Source of the DNA: Duganella qianjiadongensis
Lineage (GTDB): Bacteria; Pseudomonadota; Gammaproteobacteria; Burkholderiales; Burkholderiaceae_D
NCBI RefSeq assembly: GCF_009857915.1
Contig: NZ_WWCM01000018.1
Span: 1 to 64,000 of the forward strand
DNA: 64,000 nucleotides
Direction of reading: 5' to 3'
A program made the translations under genes and the position numbers. The notes under the pieces were generated by a model. The model had not been told where the DNA came from. It did not search any database and saw only the letters and a list, made by a program, of their open reading frames with translations. Shown piece after piece: positions 44,722-54,408 of this stretch. Position 1 is the stretch's first letter, and each line of letters starts with the position of its first letter.

Positions 44722-45036
44722 TCAAGCGTGGATCAGTAGTGCGTCACCAAAAAATGCGCCCAGATCGAGCATCTGGAATATCTCCACCACGGCCGGACTA
44801 TGCTGCACCAGCCGCAGTTCGCGCTGTTCGGCCTGCGCGGTCTGCTTGGCCAGCATCAGCACCTGCAGGCCGGCCGTATCGAGTTCCGTCACGCCGGACA
44901 GGTCGAGCTCCAGCACGGGGCCGGCACGCAAGGCGGCCAGCACCTGCTGCTTCACTTCGGCGGCGTGGTAGATCGTCAGTTCGCCGCACAGCGCCAGCTG
45001 GCCTGCGCCTCCCTGCTCGGCTTGAGTTTCGGACAT
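44722..45036 (-). CDS. STAS-domain protein (anti-sigma-factor-antagonist-like)
   Basis: A 104-residue single STAS domain with ELDLSGVTELDTAGLQVLML, the motif of SpoIIAA-type switch proteins; the phosphorylatable residue is Thr in DTAGL. No anti-sigma kinase (RsbW type) gene is adjacent. STAS genes beside cheY and cheA are recurrent in proteobacterial chemosensory operons and may tune output. It is 15 bp downstream of cheY. Confidence 0.88.
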   Translation of the reverse strand: MSETQAEQGGAGQLALCGELTIYHAAEVKQQVLAALRAGPVLELDLSGVTELDTAGLQVLMLAKQTAQAEQRELRLVQHSPAVVEIFQMLDLGAFFGDALLIHA

Positions 45037-45051
45037 GGCAGCCTCCGTGGC

Positions 45052-45420
45052 TTAAGGTAGGACCAGTTTGGCCACAGCACCGAGCAGCACTTCCGGCTTG
45101 AATGGCTTCACCACCCATGCCTTGGCGCCAGCGGCCTTGCCTTCTTCCTTCTTGCTTTCCTGCGATTCGGTGGTCAGCATGATCACCGGCGTAAAGCGGT
45201 AGTTGGGCAAAGCCTTGAACTCGCGCACAAAGGTGATGCCATCCATATTCGGCATATTCACATCGCATACCACCAGATGGATTTTCTGCCCCGTGCACTT
45301 GGACAGCGCATCGGCGCCATCGCGTCCTTCGATCACGTCGTAGCCCGCGCCTTTGAGAGCGATACCCACCACTTGCCGCAGGGAGGCGGAATCATCCACC
45401 ACCATAATTGTTTTTGCCAT
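45052..45420 (-). CDS. cheY: CheY-type single-domain response regulator
   Basis: A 122-residue receiver with acidic DD in MVVDDSASLRQ, phospho-acceptor in LVVCDVNMPNMDG, Thr/Ser in VIMLTTESQ and Lys in AWVVKPFKPE. No output domain. It is the natural target of the operon CheA and acts either at the flagellar motor or as a phosphate sink for the RR-EAL branch. SD present; 23 bp downstream of the receptor gene. Confidence 0.94.
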   Translation of the reverse strand: MAKTIMVVDDSASLRQVVGIALKGAGYDVIEGRDGADALSKCTGQKIHLVVCDVNMPNMDGITFVREFKALPNYRFTPVIMLTTESQESKKEEGKAAGAKAWVVKPFKPEVLLGAVAKLVLP

Positions 45421-45443
45421 AGTCTTTCTACTCCGGTTACGAA

Positions 45444-46610
45444 TCAGAAGAAGGTGATTTCATCGGCGGCAGCGGCGGCCGGGTTGGCTCGGCTGGAGCC
45501 GCCATGCACGGCGTGTTCTTCGGCCATGGCATAGGTTTTCTGTAATTCGCGCAGCAGCGGCTGGGCATCCATAGGTTCGAGTATCTGCGCCGCGTGGTAG
45601 CGGTCGCTATGCTCGCGCAGCAGGGCCGGCAGACGTTCGATATTCTGCTGCACGTGGGCCAGCACCTGGCTGACGCGGTCCTGGAACTGCAGCTGCACCA
45701 GCGCTTCGCCCACTTCGCCCTGGATGCCCACACTCTCCTGCTTGAGTTGTTCGGAGGAGGCCACCAGCGCATCGGTCATACTGCGGAAATCATCGAGCAC
45801 GCTGTGTATCATGACTTCGGCCGACTGCATGGAACTATTTTCCTGCGCGGCCGTGCGGTCGGCGGCTTCGCTGGCAGCGAGGATGGCACTGCTGATCAGG
45901 CCTACCCGGTTAGCGATGTTTTTGCCGGTCTCGGCCGAACGGCTGGACAGGTGACGCACCTCCTGTGCCACGACGGCAAAACCGCGTCCAGCCGGCCCGG
46001 CACGTGCCGCTTCGATCGCGGCGTTCAGCGCCAGCAGATTGGTCTGGGCTGCAATGCTGGCCACGCCTTCTGCCATGTCGCGCAATTCGCGCGTGAAGCG
46101 CTCCAGATCCTTAATCTGCGCCAGCATGGCCTGCTTCGATTCGAATGCCGACTTCATCGAGCCGACCACGGAACCCAGCTGGGTCTCGCTGCGGGAAAAA
46201 ATCTCGGTCATGCCCTGCCCGTCACGGGCATTGTCATGACTGGACACATGCACGGCCGAGTCGAGCCGGTCCACAATATTGGAGAAGCGTCCGGCCAGAT
46301 CAGACACAGCTTCTTCCATCTGGCTGCGCGAATTTTCGATATGCCGGCACCAGACCGGCAGCACGGCGTCGCTGAAGTCTTGACGCGATTGCAGATAGGT
46401 TTCCACACTGGCAGCAGCGCCACCGCCGCTTGCAGTGCCAGACTGTACACGCAGCACGCTCCACATGGCCAGCGCCAGCAAAGCTGCGCCCCAAAACACG
46501 GTGTACCAGCCCCAGCGCGACCAGCCTGCGGCAATGGTGCCTGCAGCGCCTGCAGCAGCCAGCGCCAGCGGAATCACAACCCTGCTATCGAAACCAGACT
46601 TGGTGCTCAT
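45444..46610 (-). CDS. Chemoreceptor-like methyl-accepting protein lacking a periplasmic sensor
   Basis: A 388-residue first gene of the chemosensory operon. Two membrane helices separated by only a few residues (about 13-32 and 36-54) replace a ligand-binding domain. The signalling hairpin is intact: SIAAQTNLLALNAAIEAARAG and GFAVVAQEVRHLSSRS. A later segment resembles methyl-accepting proteins linked to CheZ-less systems, and the C-terminus is DEITFF. It probably senses membrane or cytoplasmic signals or works with other receptors. The ATG at 46610 fits better than the open-frame start at 46679, although SD is weak at both. Confidence 0.88.
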   Translation of the reverse strand: MSTKSGFDSRVVIPLALAAAGAAGTIAAGWSRWGWYTVFWGAALLALAMWSVLRVQSGTASGGGAAASVETYLQSRQDFSDAVLPVWCRHIENSRSQMEEAVSDLAGRFSNIVDRLDSAVHVSSHDNARDGQGMTEIFSRSETQLGSVVGSMKSAFESKQAMLAQIKDLERFTRELRDMAEGVASIAAQTNLLALNAAIEAARAGPAGRGFAVVAQEVRHLSSRSAETGKNIANRVGLISSAILAASEAADRTAAQENSSMQSAEVMIHSVLDDFRSMTDALVASSEQLKQESVGIQGEVGEALVQLQFQDRVSQVLAHVQQNIERLPALLREHSDRYHAAQILEPMDAQPLLRELQKTYAMAEEHAVHGGSSRANPAAAAADEITFF

Positions 46611-46770
46611 TGCTCGTGTCCCCGAGGTTAGCCACAGCTGCTGCTGACTGCGTGTTGGTTTAGGATACCTGTGGGACAAATGTATCTCAGAAACTATTTC
46701 CGCGCCACAAAGTGGCTGGCAAAAGAATCGTCACTGACTGTTAAACAACAGGCGCTATTTAGTGTATAAC

Positions 46771-46786
46771 TTACAAAATTCTGTAA
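46771..46786. repeat. TTACA/TGTAA inverted repeat, possible operator
   Basis: TTACA and TGTAA flank six bases, 161 bp upstream of the chemosensory operon start. Short, but it lies in the promoter region. Confidence 0.35.
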
Positions 46787-46942
46787 TTCGAGTACAAATT
46801 GACCAGCATACAGATCGCGAGTTCCTGAATTGCAACTGTTTTTGACAAGCTCCGGCTATCTAGTCCGTTCTAGCCCGGTTTTACCTATGAAAATGAAGCG
46901 TACTGGCGTCATTCAACTAGTTTAAATCTGAAGTATCTCTCT

Positions 46943-46971
46943 AATTTTAATTCCGAAATACAATTAAAATT
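46943..46971. promoter_or_regulatory. Perfect 10-bp inverted repeat upstream of the Crp-like gene
   Basis: AATTTTAATT and its exact reverse complement AATTAAAATT flank a nine-base spacer, 82 bp before the start codon. It could be an operator for the Crp-like protein itself or for another dimeric regulator; it does not match the Crp or Fnr consensus. Confidence 0.45.
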
Positions 46972-47052
46972 GCGCTAAAGACCGTAAAAAAGGTTTACAC
47001 TTTCGGCTTTCCTTCAAGGCCGCCTCGCGCGCCGGAAATCAACGATACCAAC

Positions 47053-47673
47053 ATGAGCCAGGCATTCATCGATCACCGCGCGAAATACCGAGACGTCACG
47101 TCGCAGCGTTATAAAGTTACACCCGCTATGTACGATGAGGTCACCGCTTTGCTGGCCCCGCTGGCGACACCCGTTAGTTTCCGCAAAGGCGAGTATCTGC
47201 AGCGCATAGGCACCATCGCCCAGAATCTGTACTGGCTGCACAGCGGCGTGGCCCGTACGGGCTTCATCACGGAAGCGGGCGCCGAAGTCACGCTGCACTT
47301 CGTGACCGATGGCGAGCCCGCTGCTTCGCACGATGATCTGCTGCGCGCGCGCGACGGCCTGCCGGCCCAGCACTTCGTGATTGCCGAAACCGCCGTGCAT
47401 GGCTTCAAACTGGACTGGGCAGCCTACACGGCCATGCGTGAAAGCAACAGCATGCTGCGCGACTATTATCTGAAAGTCTCCGAGTGCAGCATCATGGAGC
47501 AGGCCCGCCGCATGTGCATCAACGCTGCGCCGGCGCAGGGCCGTCTGGCCGCCTTCCGGCGCGAGTATCCGGGTCTGGAGCAACGCATCTCGCAGAAGGT
47601 CGTGGCTTCCTTCCTCGGCATTACCCCGCAATACATGTCGCAGCTGCTGCGCAGCGACGGCATCGACAAATAA
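47053..47673 (+). CDS. Crp/Fnr-family transcription regulator
   Basis: A 206-residue regulator with a cyclic-nucleotide-binding-like beta roll (about 25-140; FRKGEYLQRIGTIAQNLYWLHSGVARTGF), a long dimer helix, and a compact helix-turn-helix at the end (KVVASFLGITPQYMSQLLRSD). It lacks Fnr-type cysteines at the N-terminus and the full cAMP-contacting set, so the effector is unknown. Close in type to small Crp-like proteins that control oxidative or stationary responses. SD weak. It may bind the inverted repeat 82 bp upstream. Confidence 0.85.
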   Translation: MSQAFIDHRAKYRDVTSQRYKVTPAMYDEVTALLAPLATPVSFRKGEYLQRIGTIAQNLYWLHSGVARTGFITEAGAEVTLHFVTDGEPAASHDDLLRARDGLPAQHFVIAETAVHGFKLDWAAYTAMRESNSMLRDYYLKVSECSIMEQARRMCINAAPAQGRLAAFRREYPGLEQRISQKVVASFLGITPQYMSQLLRSDGIDK

Positions 47674-47692
47674 ACGCCACAGATCAAAAACA

Positions 47693-47738
47693 CACGGGGC
47701 AGGCGGCGATTTCTCGGGAAATCGCGGCCTGCCCCGTG
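47693..47738. terminator. Bidirectional terminator between the Crp-like gene and panD
   Basis: Twelve-base-pair outer stem (CACGGGGCAGGC / GCCTGCCCCGTG) with an inner stem, followed by CTTTT on the plus side and TGTTTTTG on the minus side. It serves both converging genes. Confidence 0.8.
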
Positions 47739-47761
47739 GCTTTTGGGCGACAGACTGGCTA

Positions 47762-48121
47762 TTAAGCCTTCATGCCCTTGATCTTGTTCTTGTCATCGAC
47801 GAACACGACTTTCGGTTTGTAGTCCTTGGCCTGCTCTTCCGTCATCGGCGCGTAGGTGCAGATGATCAGCAGGTCGCCGAGCTGGGCGCGGCGTGCCGCA
47901 GCGCCGTTAAGCGAAATTTCGCCCGTGCCGCGCAGGCCCGGAATCGCGTAGGTGGAGAAGCGTTCACCGTTATTAACGTTGTACAGTTCGATTTTCTCGT
48001 TCACCCAGATATCGGCCGCATCCAGCAGGTCCTGATCGATACCGCAAGAACCTTCGTAGTGCAGGTCAGCCTGGGTTACCGTCACGCGGTGCAGCTTGGA
48101 GCGCAGCATAACTCGTTGCAT
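47762..48121 (-). CDS. panD: Aspartate 1-decarboxylase precursor
   Basis: Makes beta-alanine for pantothenate/coenzyme A synthesis using a pyruvoyl group formed by self-cleavage. The product, 119 residues from the chosen start, begins MQRVMLRSKLHRVTVTQADL; the cleavage site is Gly24-Ser25 in YEGSCGID, and ISLNGAAARRAQLGDLLIICTY is the conserved core. The start at 48121 restores canonical numbering of Ser25; upstream ATGs at 48127 and 48136 are also possible, with GAAGG SD spaced for 48127. It is a single gene; no panB or panC nearby. Confidence 0.95.
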   Translation of the reverse strand: MQRVMLRSKLHRVTVTQADLHYEGSCGIDQDLLDAADIWVNEKIELYNVNNGERFSTYAIPGLRGTGEISLNGAAARRAQLGDLLIICTYAPMTEEQAKDYKPKVVFVDDKNKIKGMKA

Positions 48122-48349
48122 AGACATCTTCTTCATCCTTCAATTAATAAACTGACAAGCTTTACATTGTCTACGGCTGCGCCGGACAACGTGAGGCCGA
48201 CATCCTACCATTAGCCGCGCTTGGCCGCCCGCTTTCGGCCAGCTTGCGCCCTCTTTACCGGCCCAAGCGCCGCAATTTGCGCACAATTACCGCACAAATA
48301 GACCCTGTAGACACAAGGATTACCCCTGAGCGGAGGAGTTTGTGGCATA

Positions 48350-48380
48350 TTGCTAACTAGCAAAAAGACATTCATATAAG
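48350..48380 (+). promoter_or_regulatory. Possible promoter of the diguanylate cyclase gene
   Basis: TTGCTA (48350-48355) and TATAAG (48375-48380) have a spacer of 19 bp, or ATATAA one base earlier gives 18. The -10 is only six bases from the ATG, so the transcript would be nearly leaderless. The -35 overlaps the palindrome TTGCT-AACT-AGCAA. Moderate evidence only. Confidence 0.3.
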
Positions 48381-48385
48381 CCACA

Positions 48386-50104
48386 ATGCGACTCACCCGA
48401 CTTTTCACCCTGATCAGCGCCATTCTGGCGCTGCTGGTGTGTGGCGTGCAGGGCCGTTCGCTGTGGAGTGAATGGCGCCAGTATCAGTCCGCCGAGCGGG
48501 GCTTGCAGGCGCTGCAGCTGGTGGAAGCGTCCATGCGGGCTGCGGAAAAACTCTCGTTCGAACGGGGCCCCAGCAATGCCGTCATGGGCGATGGCTATCC
48601 CGCGGCAGCGGCCAAACAGGAACGGCTGCGCAGCGCGCGCAACGATACCAATAACGCGCTGCGTCAGTTACAACAGCAACTGGACCAGCGCGACGCCACG
48701 GCGGCACTCGATCAGGCTCTGCGCGAAGCCCGCCGCAATGTCGATCAGCTGGCAGCCCAGCCGCCGGATGGCCGCACGCCAGCCCAGCTCAATAGCGCCG
48801 TCGAACGCATGTATGCGCTGGTGCCGCTGGCGCTCGATACCGTCACCGCAGCCACGCACGCGTCGGAACAGGCCTATCCGCGCATTACCCGCCTGCTGGT
48901 CAAGAGCCGCCTCGCCGTGGAGCTGCGTGAATACGCGGGCCGGCTGGGCTCCACCCTGACCGTACCGCTGGCGACGGCGCAGCCGCTCACCCGCGAGCAG
49001 CAGGAGCGCCTGCAGTTTCTGCGCGGCCGCCTCGAACAGTTACGCCAGCTGATCCGGATGAACAGCAGCGAAGCCGATCAGGCGCAGGCCGTGCAGGCTG
49101 CGCTGGCCCGGATGGATAGCGACTATTTCGCCCGAGGCCAGCAGATCATCAGCGCAGTGGAACAGGCCAGCAGCAGCCCGCGCGCCAGTGGCGCGCAGCG
49201 CTACGGCATGGACACCGCGCAGTTCGCCCAGCGCTATGTGCCCACCATGGCGCCGATACTGGCTGTACGCGATGCCCTGCTGCAGGAAGCCCAGTTGCAG
49301 GCGCACAGAGAATTCCAGCAGGCCCGCCACGAACTGGGCTGGGCCATGCTCAATGGCGCTGCCATACTGATGGTGCTGGTCGCGCTGCTGATCATCGTAC
49401 GGGTACGCGTGGTAGCGCCCCTGCTGCGTGCCACCCGCGCCGTGGTGCGGCTGGGCAATGGCGATTTCACCGCGCCTTCGCGCATCAGCCGGCGCAAGGA
49501 TGAAATCGGCGACATGCTGCGCGCGCTGGCTACCCTGCGCGAAAACAGCATGGAGCGCCAGCGGCTGGAACAGGAGCGCGCCCACCTGATCGAAGAGCTC
49601 AAGACCCGCGCCGACACCGACTACCTGACTGGCATCCTTAACCGCCGCGCCTTTGCTACGGCGGGCAATCTGCGCCTGCGCGGAGCGCGCGAAAAGGATG
49701 AATCGCTGGCCGTGATCCTGTTCGATATCGACCACTTCAAATCCGTCAACGACTGCTATGGCCACGACGCCGGCGATCAGGTGCTGATCCGCATTGCCGA
49801 AGTCGTGCGCGCCACTTTGCGCGATGGCGAAATTCTGGCCCGCTACGGTGGCGAGGAGTTCGTCGTCATGCCGAGTTACTGCGGACTGGAAGCAGCGCGC
49901 GCACTGGCCGAACGGCTGCGCGTGGCCATCGAGCAGGAGCCGCTCACGCTTAGCGACGGCTACATACTGCGCGTAACGGCGAGCTTCGGCGTCGCCGTGG
50001 CGCACGGCCCCCACGCCGCGCTCGATGATCTGTTCCACTCGGCCGATCTGGCGCTGTACCGCGCCAAGAGCCAGGGCCGCAATCGCGTCGAAACCCAGCT
50101 CTGA
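48386..50104 (+). CDS. Membrane diguanylate cyclase (GGDEF)
   Basis: A 572-residue c-di-GMP synthase. An N-terminal helix (about 5-23) and another near 327-350 bound a helical periplasmic sensor rich in Gln/Ala/Leu; a HAMP-type segment follows, and the GGDEF domain has the active-site loop RYGGEEFVVMP (near 488). The inhibitory I-site, normally RxxD five residues before GGDEF, reads RDGE and is probably non-functional, so feedback inhibition may be absent. It is transcribed alone. It may oppose the RR-EAL phosphodiesterase of the chemosensory operon. Confidence 0.93.
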   Translation: MRLTRLFTLISAILALLVCGVQGRSLWSEWRQYQSAERGLQALQLVEASMRAAEKLSFERGPSNAVMGDGYPAAAAKQERLRSARNDTNNALRQLQQQLDQRDATAALDQALREARRNVDQLAAQPPDGRTPAQLNSAVERMYALVPLALDTVTAATHASEQAYPRITRLLVKSRLAVELREYAGRLGSTLTVPLATAQPLTREQQERLQFLRGRLEQLRQLIRMNSSEADQAQAVQAALARMDSDYFARGQQIISAVEQASSSPRASGAQRYGMDTAQFAQRYVPTMAPILAVRDALLQEAQLQAHREFQQARHELGWAMLNGAAILMVLVALLIIVRVRVVAPLLRATRAVVRLGNGDFTAPSRISRRKDEIGDMLRALATLRENSMERQRLEQERAHLIEELKTRADTDYLTGILNRRAFATAGNLRLRGAREKDESLAVILFDIDHFKSVNDCYGHDAGDQVLIRIAEVVRATLRDGEILARYGGEEFVVMPSYCGLEAARALAERLRVAIEQEPLTLSDGYILRVTASFGVAVAHGPHAALDDLFHSADLALYRAKSQGRNRVETQL

Positions 50105-50111
50105 AACGACA

Positions 50112-50143
50112 GCGGCGCTACTGCCTCATGACAGTAGCGCCGC
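50112..50143. terminator. Strong hairpin after the diguanylate cyclase gene
   Basis: Perfect 12-bp stem (GCGGCGCTACTG / CAGTAGCGCCGC) with an eight-base loop, in the 71 bp between convergent genes. No clear T-run follows, so termination efficiency is uncertain. Confidence 0.6.
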
Positions 50144-50175
50144 CGGGGCTGGCCCTTCTCTGGCCTTATGCCGGC

Positions 50176-51812
50176 TTACTTCGCCTTAGGTGCCGCAAGC
50201 GGCGTGAAATTCAGATCGCGGAAATCGAAGCTGAAATCCGTCTCGGTGGAGACAGGCGCCATTTTCATGCGTTCGATGGTGGCATCCGGATTGAGTGCAA
50301 AACTGACGTAGGCATCGGCATTGAAGTTGCGCTCCTTCCAGCGCACGATGAAGGTGTCGTGCTGGAAGTGTTCCAGCTCGCCTTCCAGATCGGGCGTGCG
50401 GCTAAAGCGCATGATCTGCTTACGGCCTTCGCGGCGGATAGTCACTTTGCCATACCACGCATCCTCATACTCGCCTTCGTAGGCGGCCAGCGGCAGCGAA
50501 GGGCTGGACCTGGCAGCCCGCGCCGAGCTTTCCTTGCTCTGGCGTTCCAGTTCTTCCTGATGCGCTGCCGCTTCCTGCTCGGCGTACAGGGTAATCCAGT
50601 CGCTGGCCGGCACGTTCAGATACTGGTCCAGTATGCGCCAGTACAGCGCCGCCATGGCCGGGCTGTTTTCTGCATTGGTCAGAATCGCAATACCCAGTTT
50701 TTCTTCCGGCACCATCAGCACGGTCGAATAGAAGCCCTGCAGCGCCCCGCCATGCATGGCGATTTTGCGGCCCTTGTAGTCGCGCAGGCTCAAGCCCAGA
50801 CCATAGGCGGCAAAATTCGGCTTGGTGGCGGCCAGCGGCGGCTTGGGCGTGCGGATGCGCATAGGCGTCTGCTCGCTCCACATTTCGTTCAGCTGTTTGG
50901 CGCTAATGAGCTGGCGGCCATCTTCCAGCTTGCCTTCATTGAGCAACATATTCATCCAGCGGGCGATATCGCTGGCACTGGTGTTGATGCCGACGGCGCC
51001 AATGGCGTTCTCCACCTGCATAGGCTTGACCACGCTGATCTTCTCGTTGATCTTGCTATGCGGTGCCGAGTAATTGCTGCCCGTGCGCATGGCTTCCACA
51101 CTGGTGGTGGTTTCCTGCATGCCCAGCGGCGCGAGGATACGCTCGCGCACCGCGGCGCCCCAAGGCTTGCCGCTCTTCTGCGCGATAATTTTCCCGGCCA
51201 CGATGTAGAGCAGATTATCGTAGGCGTAGTTGTTACGGAAGCTGGTCGCCGGCTTCACGTAGCGCAGGCGCGCAATGATCTCGTCGGTGCTGAAACTGGT
51301 GGTCGGCCACCACAGCAGATCGCCTGCCCCCAGACCCAGCCCGCTGCGGTGGGTGAGCAGATCGCGCACCGTCATCACGCCGGTGACATACGAGTCGTAC
51401 ATCTGGAAATCCGGCAGATGTCTGGTGACGGGGTCATCCCACGCCAGCTTGCCATCATCGACCAGCTGCGCCAGTGCCGCTGCCGTAAAGGCTTTGGAGT
51501 TGGAAGCAATTTCGAACAGCGTGTGGCCATCCACCGGCGTGGCCTCGCCCAGCTTGCGCACGCCGTAGCCATTAGCTGCCACTACCTTGCCATCCTTGAC
51601 GATGGCCACGGCCATACCCGGCACATCGAAAGTTTTCAGCACGCGCTGCACATCCGCAGCAAGGTCGAATGGCGGCACGGGTGCCGCTGTCACGGAAGTT
51701 GCAGCGCTGGTGGCTGCAGGCGTATCGGCCGCTGCCTGAGAGTGGGCCAGCGCGTTGCCGCCCAGCGCCAGCATCACCAGCACGGCGCCCAGAGTAGGAG
51801 TAAGTTTCAGCA

Positions 51813-51813
<1 letters not shown>
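50176..51813 (-). CDS. Exported serine hydrolase, beta-lactamase/penicillin-binding class C type
   Basis: A 545-residue periplasmic protein. Signal peptide (MLKLTPTLGAVLVMLALGGNALA), then a class C-type domain with SxxK as SNSK (near 104), YxN as YDN (near 196) and HxG as MHGG (near 352). A C-terminal beta-rich domain (about 440-545; YEGEYEDAWYGKVTIRREG) matches the DUF3471-like extension of ester- and peptide-hydrolases of this group, so an esterase or D-amino-acid peptidase role is more likely than beta-lactamase. Its ATG overlaps the stop of the M1 peptidase gene (TAATG), so the two are co-translated. Confidence 0.88.
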
Positions 51814-53660
<1,847 letters not shown>

Positions 53661-53832
53661 GGGTTTCATCCTAAGTGACCTGAGCGCGGCAGAATAGCAC
53701 AGCCCTGCGCTATTTTAGGCAGGCCGGAACAGCCCTGCCGGGAGTTCATATGTATCGCACTTGTAACAGAAGCCTGCGACAGCCCATGTTAAGATGCGCC
53801 CCGTCTCACCTTACCATTCAAGCAGATATATC

Positions 53833-54408
53833 ATGGAAGCCTTCCTCATCTCCAGCGGCATCGTCGCCCTTGCCGAAATCGGTGACAAGACCCAGTTACT
53901 GGCCTTCTGTCTGGCCGCGAAATTCCGCCGCCCGCTGCCCATCGTGGCGGCCATCCTGGTCGCCACCATCGCCAACCATGCGTTTGCAGCCGCCATCGGC
54001 AGCTGGATTACCAGCCTACTGGGACCGGACATCCTGCGCTGGGTGCTGGGCGTATCCTTTATCGCCATGGCAGTATGGACGCTGATCCCCGATAAGATCG
54101 ACGAGGATGATATGCCGCTGGCGAAATACGGCGTGTTCCTCACTACGCTGATCGCCTTCTTCGTTGCCGAGATGGGCGACAAGACGCAGGTGGCAACGGT
54201 GGCACTGGCAGCGCGCTATCACAGTCTGGTAGCGGTGGTGTGCGGCACCACCTTGGGTATGATGCTGGCCAACGTGCCAGCCGTGTATCTGGGCGATAAG
54301 ATCGCCCACCGCGTTTCGCTGAAGCTGGTGCATGGTATTGCCGCGCTGGTGTTCGCCATCCTCGGCGTCGCCACGCTGACCGGTGCAGGCGCGGCACTAG
54401 GCGCCTGA
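53833..54408 (+). CDS. TMEM165/GDT1-family (UPF0016) cation exporter
   Basis: A 191-residue inner-membrane protein with six predicted helices in two repeats. Each repeat carries the family signature ExGDKTQ: ALAEIGDKTQLL near residue 14 and VAEMGDKTQVAT near 112. Bacterial members export manganese or exchange Ca/Mn for protons. I see no manganese riboswitch in the 172-bp upstream gap. The ATG at 53833 starts directly with the first helix; the gene end overlaps the convergent glucan synthase by 12 bp. Confidence 0.92.
   Translation: MEAFLISSGIVALAEIGDKTQLLAFCLAAKFRRPLPIVAAILVATIANHAFAAAIGSWITSLLGPDILRWVLGVSFIAMAVWTLIPDKIDEDDMPLAKYGVFLTTLIAFFVAEMGDKTQVATVALAARYHSLVAVVCGTTLGMMLANVPAVYLGDKIAHRVSLKLVHGIAALVFAILGVATLTGAGAALGA

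Larger units (their letters stand above)
46611..47052. other. AT-rich gap between the chemosensory operon and the Crp-like gene
   Basis: This 442-bp stretch is much more AT-rich than its surroundings and must hold divergent promoters for both units. I see no good sigma-28, sigma-54 or sigma-70 match. It carries two inverted repeats: TTACA/TGTAA at 46771-46786 and a perfect 10-bp pair at 46943-46971. No credible small gene. Confidence 0.55.

Noticed and set aside
46611..46800. Sigma-28 (FliA) promoter for the chemosensory operon
   Set aside because: No TAAA...GCCGATAA-like element on the minus strand; closest matches fail at the -10.
53661..53832. Manganese (yybP-ykoY) riboswitch upstream of the TMEM165-type exporter
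   Set aside because: Looked for because the protein family is often so controlled; no conserved riboswitch pairing or loop motifs seen in the 172 bp.
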